A stretch of DNA of 64,000 bases, taken from Spirochaetaceae bacterium. Its GTDB lineage: Bacteria; Spirochaetota; Spirochaetia; SZUA-6; Bin103. Position 1 is the first letter of the stretch; each line of letters starts with the position of its first letter. The notes beneath the pieces were generated by a model that ran no database searches, was not told the DNA's origin, and saw only the letters and a list, made by a program, of their open reading frames with translations. Below are positions 24,248 to 31,141 of this stretch, one piece after another. The stretch is from NCBI GenBank assembly GCA_026710565.1, contig JAPOQV010000210.1:36001-100000 (forward strand). The letters are read 5' to 3'. Both the position numbers and the translations under genes were made by a program.

Positions 24248-24874
24248 TTGCCCGAGCTGAGAGTCGCGACGGCTCGCTGGGTCGACCGCAACCTGTCGGC
24301 CTCGACCCGGTTGGCAGTGGGCCTGCTGCTGGCCGTCGGGCTGGTGGCGCAGGGCGACCTGCTGCTGCGCTCGGTTCACGCGATCATCTTCACCGCTCTG
24401 GCATGGCTGGCGCAGCCGCGCCTGCGGCTGCGTCGCACCGTGGTGTTCCTGGCCGTGACGGTCGCGTTCAATCTGCTCACCCCGGCCGGTCGCGTCCTGC
24501 TGCGGATCGGCGGCTTCGCGGTCACGGAGGGAGCCCTGATCGTCGGTGTGGGGAAGGCTGCAAGCCTGGGCGGACTGCTGTTCATCTCACGGCTCATGAT
24601 CGATTCGCGGTTGCGTCTGCCGGGAGCGTCGGGAGCGCTGTTCGCCTCGAGCCTCGCGTTCCTTGCTCGTCTCATGGACGACCGCGCGCGCTTCGACCTG
24701 CGCCATCCGGTCCGGAGCCTCGACCAGGCCTTGCTGTCCGCCCGGGACGCCGTGCCTCAGGCGGCAACGGCGGGAGGCGGGTCCGGCACGACGACCCTGC
24801 TGGGCGGGGCGTGCGTGGCCGCGTTGCTGGCGCTATCTGGCGGTGCGCTCATCTGGAGCCGTCTGCGCGGCTGA
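24248..24874 (+). CDS. Membrane protein, possibly EcfT/CbiQ-like
   Basis: 208 residues. About four or five hydrophobic segments (for example LAVGLLLAVGLVAQGDLLL, TVVFLAVTVAFNLL, and ALLALSGGALIW at the end). The stretch NLLTPAGRVLLRIGGFAVTE followed by a run of small residues and FISRLMIDSRLRLPG resembles the helix-turn region of EcfT/CbiQ transmembrane subunits of ECF transporters, but it is short and no ATPase or S component is adjacent. The start is uncertain: TTG at 24248 is the only ordinary start in frame, and the frame stays open and very basic back to rplQ. Low confidence in function. Confidence 0.5.
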   Translation: MPELRVATARWVDRNLSASTRLAVGLLLAVGLVAQGDLLLRSVHAIIFTALAWLAQPRLRLRRTVVFLAVTVAFNLLTPAGRVLLRIGGFAVTEGALIVGVGKAASLGGLLFISRLMIDSRLRLPGASGALFASSLAFLARLMDDRARFDLRHPVRSLDQALLSARDAVPQAATAGGGSGTTTLLGGACVAALLALSGGALIWSRLRG

Positions 24875-24926
24875 TCCCGGACGGTTCCTCCTCTGATATA
24901 CACTGAGCCCGGAGGCGAATGGGGCG

Positions 24927-25859
24927 GTGCGGAGTAGCGAGGGCGAAGGCAATACGCGGGACGTCATGAGCCTGGAGCAACTGCCGGCCGTCGGTAGCCC
25001 GCGCAAACCCGCGAAGCCGGCGGCGCCGGTGACCTCGAGGGCCGGCGACGAGCACCTGGAGGAGTTGCCGCCTGCCCCGGAAGCGGGGGCGTCCGAGTGG
25101 TCGGACCCTCGCACGGCGTCAGCCGGAAGCCGGCCGTCTGCCCACATAAGCGTCCATCCGATGCGGGAGTTGCTCGAGCTGGCGGCCAACGATCAGCCGG
25201 CGGTCGCCGTGGAGGACGGAGTCTACCGCGTTCAGGCGCACGCCTACGGCGTGGTTCCGGGGCGCGACCCGGGCTTGCGCCGGCTGGCGGCCGCGGTGAT
25301 CGGCGGTACGGAGGATGCCCATGGTCGGGCCGGCGATGACCTGCCCGTGAGACGCGACGGAGGCGCCGCGCTACAGGTGACCGAGTACGGGATCGAGCTG
25401 GATGCGTTCACGGCAGGCGCCGGCGGCGACGAGCCGACCGGCGTGCGCGGGGGGCAACTGGACCGCCTGGGACGCCGGGTGGATGCCGTGGGTGCGGCTC
25501 TCCTGGTGCACGGTGAGTCGCGGGGATTTCAACCGCGGCGAGTCACGGGCATTCTGAGCCGGACGGCCCTGCAGCTCGCGTTCGCGGACGAAGATCCGGT
25601 GGCGTGCCGCTACTTGGCGCGGCGCGTAGCGCTCGTCGCGGAGGATCCGTTCCGGACGATACCCGAACTGCAACGCCACTTCCCTTCCTCGGCACGCGAC
25701 CGGATCGGCCGCCTGGCCTTCCTGCCCGCCCGCGCGGGCGGAGAGCCTGCCTACCTCATGCTGGCCGGCGCAAAGGGTGAGGGCGCCTGGGACGTTCACG
25801 CGCTCGTGGGGCGACTGGGGCTGGTGGGGGCAGCCGGGCCTCGCGGCCGGACTCCTTGA
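24927..25859 (+). CDS. Unrecognised protein upstream of RNase Y
   Basis: 310 residues from GTG 24927, 11 bases after GGAGG; ATG at 24966 is an alternative. I do not recognise a family. The first 80 residues are Pro/Ala/Glu-rich and probably disordered. The rest is a mixed Ala/Gly/Arg-rich domain with DEDPVACRYLARRVALVAED, then FRTIPELQRHFPSSARDRIG. No signal peptide, membrane segment or catalytic motif is evident. It stands alone between the putative membrane protein and a probable rny promoter. Confidence 0.55.
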   Translation: MRSSEGEGNTRDVMSLEQLPAVGSPRKPAKPAAPVTSRAGDEHLEELPPAPEAGASEWSDPRTASAGSRPSAHISVHPMRELLELAANDQPAVAVEDGVYRVQAHAYGVVPGRDPGLRRLAAAVIGGTEDAHGRAGDDLPVRRDGGAALQVTEYGIELDAFTAGAGGDEPTGVRGGQLDRLGRRVDAVGAALLVHGESRGFQPRRVTGILSRTALQLAFADEDPVACRYLARRVALVAEDPFRTIPELQRHFPSSARDRIGRLAFLPARAGGEPAYLMLAGAKGEGAWDVHALVGRLGLVGAAGPRGRTP

Positions 25860-25884
25860 CTTTGCCTGGCGCGGTCCGTACCGT
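25856..25884 (+). promoter_or_regulatory. Likely rny promoter
   Basis: TTGACT at 25856-25861 and TACCGT at 25879-25884 are 17 bases apart, placing a start point about 20 bases before the rny ATG. The -35 overlaps the stop region of the upstream gene. The -10 has the TAnnGT form seen elsewhere in this window. Confidence 0.5.
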
Positions 25885-25911
25885 GGGTGACAGCCACTAT
25901 GGAGGAACGAA

Positions 25912-27441
25912 ATGGGACTGGTATGGTTCTTCATTCTTCCTCTCGCCGGTTTGCTGATCGGCTGGCTCATCCGATGGTCCTACGCAAGATTCGAGCTTGC
26001 CTCTGCGGAGCAGGAGGCAAGAAGAGTACTCCAAGACGCGATACGAGAGGCGCAAGAGAAGAAACGTGAAGCCCTCATCGAGACCAAGGACCAGCTCCTC
26101 GCCGAGCGCGAGACGCTGGACCGGGAGGCCCGTGATCAACGGCGCGAAATCGAGCGCTACGAACGGAAGATTCGTCAGAGGGAAGAGAGCCTCCAGGAGC
26201 GACTTGAGACCCTAGGCCGTCAGGAGCGAGCACTCGCCACGCGCGAGCAGCAGGTACAACAGCGAGAGGACGCCGTCGATCAGGCCGGAGCGGCGTTGAA
26301 CGCCGAGTTGGAGAAGGTCGCCCAACTCACGGTTGCGGAGGCCAAGCGGCAACTGACCGCGAACATCGAAACGGAAGCCCGCCGGGAGGCGCACGACTTG
26401 GTTCGGCGCATCGAGGCGGAGGCGGCAGAAGGTGCCGAGCGGCGTTCGCGCGCCGTCATCATCTCGTCGATGCAGCGGCTGGCCACCGAGGTCACCGCCG
26501 AGACCAGCGTCACGTCGGTCGATCTCCCGTCCGACGAGATGAAGGGCCGGATCATCGGCCGCGAAGGCCGCAACATTCGCGCTCTGGAGACCCTGACGGG
26601 TGTCGACATCATCATCGACGACACGCCGGAAGCCGTGATTCTCTCCTGCTTCGACCCGGTCCGCAGGGAGACCGCAAAGCTGTCTCTGCATCGGCTGGTA
26701 TCCGACGGGCGCATCCATCCGGCGCGGATCGAGGAGGTGGTACGGAAGGTGATGCGGGAGCTGGAGCAAACGCTGTTCGAAGAGGGGCAGCGGGTACTGT
26801 TCGAGCTCGGCATCCACGACATGCACCCGGACGGAGTGGCGGCGCTCGGTCGCCTGCGTTTTCGAACCAGCTACGGACAGAACCAGCTCGCCCACTCCAA
26901 GGAAGCGGCCGTGCTCGCCGGGTTCATCGCCGTCGAGATCGGGGCGGACACGAAGGCGGCAAAACGCGCGGCTCTGCTGCACGACGTGGGCAAGGGCATG
27001 GTGTCGGACGGAGAGGTCGGTCACGCCGAGCTCGGCATGGATCTGGCCAAGCGGATCGGTGAGAACGATGTCGTGTGCAACGCGATCGGGTCCCACCACA
27101 ACGACATCGAGCCAGAGACGGTGGAGGCCATCATCGTCCAGATCGCCGACACCGTCTCGTCCTCGCGGCCCGGAGCGCGCCGGGAAGCGCTCGACAACTA
27201 CCTCAAGAGGTTGGAGGATCTCGAACGGATCGCTGGCGAGTACGAGGGCGTGGAGAAGACCTACGCGATCCAGGCGGGACGGGAACTGCGCATACTGGTG
27301 AGTGCCGACTCGGTTTCGGACCATCGCGCCAGCGAGTTGGGTCGCGCGGTGGCGCGTCGGATTGAAGACGAAGTCACCTATCCCGGCCGCATCAAGGTGA
27401 CGGTGATTCGCGAAACGCGAATCACCGAGTACGCGCGGTAA
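25912..27441 (+). CDS. rny: Ribonuclease Y
   Basis: 509 residues, the normal size for RNase Y, the membrane-bound endoribonuclease that starts mRNA decay in many bacteria without RNase E. An N-terminal membrane helix (WFFILPLAGLLIGWLIRW) is followed by a long coiled coil (about residues 25-150), a KH domain from about 204 (LPSDEMKGRIIGREGRNIRA) and an HD domain with the catalytic pair H357-D358 (LLHDVGKG). A GGAGGAA precedes the ATG. It is next to the ymdB-type gene, a pairing also found in Firmicutes. Confidence 0.96.
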   Translation: MGLVWFFILPLAGLLIGWLIRWSYARFELASAEQEARRVLQDAIREAQEKKREALIETKDQLLAERETLDREARDQRREIERYERKIRQREESLQERLETLGRQERALATREQQVQQREDAVDQAGAALNAELEKVAQLTVAEAKRQLTANIETEARREAHDLVRRIEAEAAEGAERRSRAVIISSMQRLATEVTAETSVTSVDLPSDEMKGRIIGREGRNIRALETLTGVDIIIDDTPEAVILSCFDPVRRETAKLSLHRLVSDGRIHPARIEEVVRKVMRELEQTLFEEGQRVLFELGIHDMHPDGVAALGRLRFRTSYGQNQLAHSKEAAVLAGFIAVEIGADTKAAKRAALLHDVGKGMVSDGEVGHAELGMDLAKRIGENDVVCNAIGSHHNDIEPETVEAIIVQIADTVSSSRPGARREALDNYLKRLEDLERIAGEYEGVEKTYAIQAGRELRILVSADSVSDHRASELGRAVARRIEDEVTYPGRIKVTVIRETRITEYAR

Positions 27442-27510
27442 ACGTTTCGCGGGACCGTCGCCTCCGGCTTGCCCGCCGCGGGCCCATCCTGACCCTGAAC
27501 CCCTGAACCC

Positions 27511-28356
27511 ATGGAGCCAGTCGGACCTGCCGCCGCCGCGATGTTCCGAAACCCTCGCAAGGAGTCGTCGGCGAAGGTCGGAGTCGTCCTGATCGGCGAC
27601 ATCGTCGGCGACGCAGGCATGCGAGCCGTATTCGCCGGGCTGCGAGGCCTGCAGCGGCGCACCGGCGCTGCGGTGATCGTGGCCAATGGCGAGAACGCCG
27701 TCGATGGATACGGACTGACGCCGGAGGTGGTGGACCGCATCCTGGGTTTCGGAGTCCAGGTGATCACGTCAGGCAACCATGTCTGGCAGCATCCGGTGTT
27801 GCATCACGCGCTCGACCGGGAACAGCGGTTGCTGCGTCCGGAGAACTACCTGCCCGACGCACCGGGGCACGGATGGTGCGTGGTGCATACGCCGGGGGCT
27901 GACGTCGGGGTGCTCAACGTGCAGGGCCGACATGCGCTGCCGTCACCGCGTTGCCCGTTCCAGACCGCGGACAGCGCAGTCGCTGCCCTGCGCGCCAAGA
28001 CACCCGTGATCATGGTCGACGTGCACGCCGAGTCATCCGAGGAGAAGGAGGCGCTGGCACTCCATCTCGATGGGCGCGTGTCGGCCGTGATCGGCACCCA
28101 CACGCATGTGACCACGGCCGACGAGCGGATTCTCCCGGGCGGCACCGCCTACATGACCGATGTCGGCATGACCGGCCCTGCCGTAGGGGTGATCGGCTTC
28201 GATCAGAGGGTTTCGGTGCGGCGCAGCTTGTCGCAGATGCCCCTGAAGCTCGCGGTGGCCGAGGGGCCCGGCGTGCTCAACGCCGTCCACGTCGAGGTGG
28301 ACGCCGCCAGCGGTCGAGCGCTGGCGATCGAACGGATGCGAGTCGGCCCGGATTGA
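27511..28356 (+). CDS. YmdB-family metallophosphoesterase
   Basis: 281 residues of the TIGR00282/YmdB family, binuclear metal phosphodiesterases active on cyclic nucleotides in vitro. Visible motifs are LIGDIVGD with metal ligand D30, VANGENA near residue 59, TSGNHVW, DVHAESSEEK and GTHTHVTTADE followed by YMTDVGMTGP. The family normally starts just before the GD motif, so the N-terminal 20 residues may be extra; ATG 27541 is an alternative start and neither has a clear ribosome binding site. Its position after rny suggests a link to RNA turnover, as proposed in Bacillus. Confidence 0.9.
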   Translation: MEPVGPAAAAMFRNPRKESSAKVGVVLIGDIVGDAGMRAVFAGLRGLQRRTGAAVIVANGENAVDGYGLTPEVVDRILGFGVQVITSGNHVWQHPVLHHALDREQRLLRPENYLPDAPGHGWCVVHTPGADVGVLNVQGRHALPSPRCPFQTADSAVAALRAKTPVIMVDVHAESSEEKEALALHLDGRVSAVIGTHTHVTTADERILPGGTAYMTDVGMTGPAVGVIGFDQRVSVRRSLSQMPLKLAVAEGPGVLNAVHVEVDAASGRALAIERMRVGPD

Positions 28357-28363
28357 TGTCGCT

Positions 28364-28379
28364 CCCCGGCTGCCCGGGG
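28364..28379. terminator. Weak candidate hairpin between convergent genes
   Basis: CCCCGG and CCGGGG pair around a CTGC loop in the 55-base gap between the YmdB-type gene and the convergent GerMN gene. There is no T tract on either side, so function as a terminator is only suggested by position. Confidence 0.3.
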
Positions 28380-28411
28380 CCGGCAGGCACGGCCGCGGGG
28401 GTCGGAGGCGT

Positions 28412-29143
28412 TCAGCGCTCGAATGAGCCCCGGGTAAGCGGCTTGCCGATATAGATGCCTTCGGGCCCGAGGTAGTCGACGTTGGTTCCATCGATGAGGA
28501 CCTGGACCGCGTCGACGGTGGGAAGATCGGTGACCGAGTACACGAGCTGCTTCAGCCGGCCGAGCAGTGCTTCCTGTCCGAGCGAGCTGAAACGGAACCC
28601 CTGGCCGAGATCGATGACCGCGGTCCCGTCCTGGACGGATACACGGTGCAGCTCCACATCCTCCGGGAGCAGGCTGATGAGGTCGAGACCTTCCTCCGCA
28701 TCCGTGGGCCCCGCCAGGAGCTCGCGCAGCGTCGCCGTCAGCGGTGCGGCATCGGCGCTGACCGTCCGTTGAACGCCGTGGAGGCGAATCTCGCCGTTGT
28801 CATCCACCATCACGAAGAACACGCGGGCGGTGCGCTGCAGCACAGCCAGCTCCGGCTCCTCCGAACGGGCAGGTCGCGGGGCCGGGGCCGCGGGCTCCGT
28901 CGCCGGCCCGGTCGTTTCGGCACGGTCCGATGTCTGGCTCCGATTCACGTACCGGTTCGACGGCTGTCCGGATGGTCGCAGGACCACCACGGAGGAACCG
29001 TTCGCCGGCCTCACCGCCGAGAAGAAATCGGTCGACTCCAGCACCGTTTCGATGGTAGGACGGCTGAACACGAACACGACCAGCACCGCGGTAACCAGTC
29101 CCAGCCAGAACACGAACCCTACCCACGACCGCTTTCGAGCCAT
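28412..29143 (-). CDS. GerMN-domain membrane-anchored protein
   Basis: 243 residues. An N-terminal membrane helix (WVGFVFWLGLVTAVLVVFVF) is followed by a Pro/Ala-rich linker (about residues 70-95) and a C-terminal GerMN domain: LRELLAGPTDAEEGLDLISL, then VQDGTAVIDLGQGFRF and VDAVQVLIDGTNVDYL. GerMN domains occur in spore germination proteins and also in non-spore-formers, where their envelope role is unclear. It is transcribed away from der. The domain should face the periplasm. No catalytic residues are known for this fold. Confidence 0.8.
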   Translation of the reverse strand: MARKRSWVGFVFWLGLVTAVLVVFVFSRPTIETVLESTDFFSAVRPANGSSVVVLRPSGQPSNRYVNRSQTSDRAETTGPATEPAAPAPRPARSEEPELAVLQRTARVFFVMVDDNGEIRLHGVQRTVSADAAPLTATLRELLAGPTDAEEGLDLISLLPEDVELHRVSVQDGTAVIDLGQGFRFSSLGQEALLGRLKQLVYSVTDLPTVDAVQVLIDGTNVDYLGPEGIYIGKPLTRGSFER

Positions 29144-29213
29144 ATCCTACTGAGATCATCGGCACGCCGGTCGACCGATTTGACGCGGTCGGCGGCGCCG
29201 GGTACGCGCGAGT

Positions 29214-29243
29214 TTGACAGTACGGAGCCCGCGGACGTACGGT
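29214..29243 (+). promoter_or_regulatory. Likely der promoter
   Basis: TTGACA (29214-29219) and TACGGT (29238-29243) with 18 bases between, about 40 bases before the der ATG. A second TTGACG at 29180 has no good -10. The -10 again has the TAnnGT form. Confidence 0.5.
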
Positions 29244-29285
29244 GACCTCAGGGAGTGAAGCGTCTGCTGACCCTCCCGTCAAGTC

Positions 29286-30671
29286 ATGACTGTCGCCATC
29301 ATCGGGCGGCCCAACGTCGGCAAGTCCACCCTGTTCAATCGACTCTGCAACCTCCGCCGGGCGATCACCCACGCGGACCCCGGGGTTACCAGGGACCTGG
29401 GCTACGAGACGTGGGACCTTGGCGGCGGCATGACGAGCACGCTGGTGGACTCCGGCGGTGTCGTCAGTGCCCGGACCCCCGACGAACCGCTAGCAGACCA
29501 GGTTTCGGCCCGCGCGCGTGACGCCGCCACCGCGGCGGACGTGGTGCTGCTGGTCGTCGATTTCGACGGGCCGACCTCCGACGACCATGCGTTGGCGGAA
29601 GACCTGCGCCGTTGCGGAAAGGATCCGATCGTGGCGGTCAACAAGGCGGACCATGCCGCGCGGGATGTCGAGGCGGTTCGGTTCCACGAGCTGGGCTTCC
29701 GCGACGTCGTGGCGATCTCCGCGGCGCACGGCCGCGGCATAGGTGAACTGACCGAGATCACCCGCAACCGTCTGGCCACCACGAGAGGCGGTGGCCGCGA
29801 CGTTCACGCCGCGGTCGTCGAAGAGGACGGACAGGACGGTCAGGACGGATTGGTTCGCCTTGCGCTGCTCGGGCGCCCCAACACCGGCAAGTCGACGTTG
29901 CTCAACGCGCTCGCCGGCAGGCCGCTGGCCCTGGTGGACGCCAGGCCCGGCACGACCCGGGATCCGGTGAGCGGCCGCTTCGTCGCGGATGGTGTCCGGT
30001 TCGAGGTAGTGGACACCGCGGGGCTGCGCCGGCGCACTCGCGTACAGGAACCGGTGGAGTACTATTCCACCCAACGCTCGGTCGCCGCGTTGGAGCACAG
30101 CGACGTGGTGGTGCTGCTGGCGGATGCCCGGGAGGAGATCGCCGAGCAGGACAAGCGCCTGGCGTCGTTGGCGGTACGCAAGGGAAACGGCCTGATCGTA
30201 GCGCTCAACAAGTGGGATCTGTTCCAGCCACACCAGCGCGACGGGGTCATAGCGCGGGCCCGCTACCATCTCCCGGCACTGAAGTACGTACCGCTGATCA
30301 CGTTGTCCGCCCGTGAGCGCACCGGTATCTCGAGCCTGACCGAAGCGTGCGCGGCGGTGAGCAGACAGCGCGCCCGGCTGGTCTCCACCAGCCAGATCAA
30401 CGACGCGGTGCGACACTGGAACCGGGCGTCGGGCGCCGCGGACAGCGGGAGAAGAACGGCGCCGGGCCGTCAACCGCTGCGAGTCCAGTACGGGGTGCAG
30501 ACCGGCACGAATCCGGTGCGGCTCCTGTTCTTCGTCAACAGGGTTCGTGTTCCCGCCCACTACCGCCGCTTCCTCGAGAACCGGGCTCGCGCAGACCTTG
30601 GTTTTGACCGGGTGCCCATCATCATCGACGTCCGCGGGCCTGAGAAACGCGACCGGTCCGGCAGGCGCTGA
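29286..30671 (+). CDS. der: Ribosome assembly GTPase Der (EngA)
   Basis: 461 residues with the tandem GTPase domains that define Der. The first P loop GRPNVGKST is at residues 7-15; the second, GRPNTGKST, begins at residue 196. NKAD and NKWD motifs and DSGG and DTAG switch II motifs follow their P loops. The C-terminal KH-like domain contains NPVRLLFFVNRVRVPAHYRR. Der acts in late 50S subunit assembly. The linker between G domains holds a small DGQDGQDG repeat. A MerR-like gene follows 15 bases after its stop in the same frame. Confidence 0.95.
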   Translation: MTVAIIGRPNVGKSTLFNRLCNLRRAITHADPGVTRDLGYETWDLGGGMTSTLVDSGGVVSARTPDEPLADQVSARARDAATAADVVLLVVDFDGPTSDDHALAEDLRRCGKDPIVAVNKADHAARDVEAVRFHELGFRDVVAISAAHGRGIGELTEITRNRLATTRGGGRDVHAAVVEEDGQDGQDGLVRLALLGRPNTGKSTLLNALAGRPLALVDARPGTTRDPVSGRFVADGVRFEVVDTAGLRRRTRVQEPVEYYSTQRSVAALEHSDVVVLLADAREEIAEQDKRLASLAVRKGNGLIVALNKWDLFQPHQRDGVIARARYHLPALKYVPLITLSARERTGISSLTEACAAVSRQRARLVSTSQINDAVRHWNRASGAADSGRRTAPGRQPLRVQYGVQTGTNPVRLLFFVNRVRVPAHYRRFLENRARADLGFDRVPIIIDVRGPEKRDRSGRR

Positions 30672-30686
30672 GAAGGGGAGGCTGGC

Positions 30687-31094
30687 ACGTACTACTCGAT
30701 CGGTCAGGTCAGCGAACTGCTCGGCGTCAAGCCGCACATCCTGCGCTACTGGGAGCGTTCCATCCCGCAGATGGCTCCGCGCAAGAACGCCTACGGCCGC
30801 AGGGTGTACGGAAGCTATGAGGTGAACCTGCTGTTCCGCGTCCGTTACCTGCTGCAGGAGGCTCGCTACACGGTCGACGGCGCGAGCCGTCGCCTCTGGC
30901 AGGAGACCGCACGGGTCGATCCGGAGCTGCGCGCCCAACTCGCCGAGATCCGCGACGACCTGCTGGCCGCGCTGGTCGCCAGCAGATCGGTGCAGCGCGC
31001 CCTCGAGGAGAGGGCCGGCAACGGCAGCGGCGACATTCCTGGCGCTGCGGAGGGTGCCGGCGGAGGCACGGGCACGGGCCGAACTATCTTGTAG
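30687..31094 (+). CDS. MerR-type DNA-binding regulator with probable ACG start
   Basis: The protein reads YYSIGQVSELLGVKPHILRYWE, the helix-turn-helix and wing of MerR regulators. The frame contains no ATG, GTG or TTG between the der stop (30669-30671) and the ATG at 30771, which would remove the whole recognition helix. ACG at 30687 lies five bases after GGGGAGG and gives the family-like N-terminus (M)YYSIGQ, so ACG is the likely start (135 residues). Alternatives are a base error or a recent start-codon mutation. The C-terminal half (LRAQLAEIRDDLLAALVAS) is a dimer helix; no metal-binding cysteines are seen. Confidence 0.7.
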   Translation, partial: TYYSIGQVSELLGVKPHILRYWERSIPQMAPRKNAYGRRVYGSYEVNLLFRVRYLLQEARYTVDGASRRLWQETARVDPELRAQLAEIRDDLLAALVASRSVQRALEERAGNGSGDIPGAAEGAGGGTGTGRTIL

Positions 31095-31141
31095 TTCCAC
31101 GTCAAGAGCGGGACGGTTCGTACCGTCACTCAATAGGTAGG

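Noticed and set aside
24238..24906. 222-codon frame overlapping the putative membrane protein
   Set aside because: Its product is Arg/Gly/Pro-rich without hydrophobic segments, whereas the frame beginning at 24248 gives regular membrane helices.
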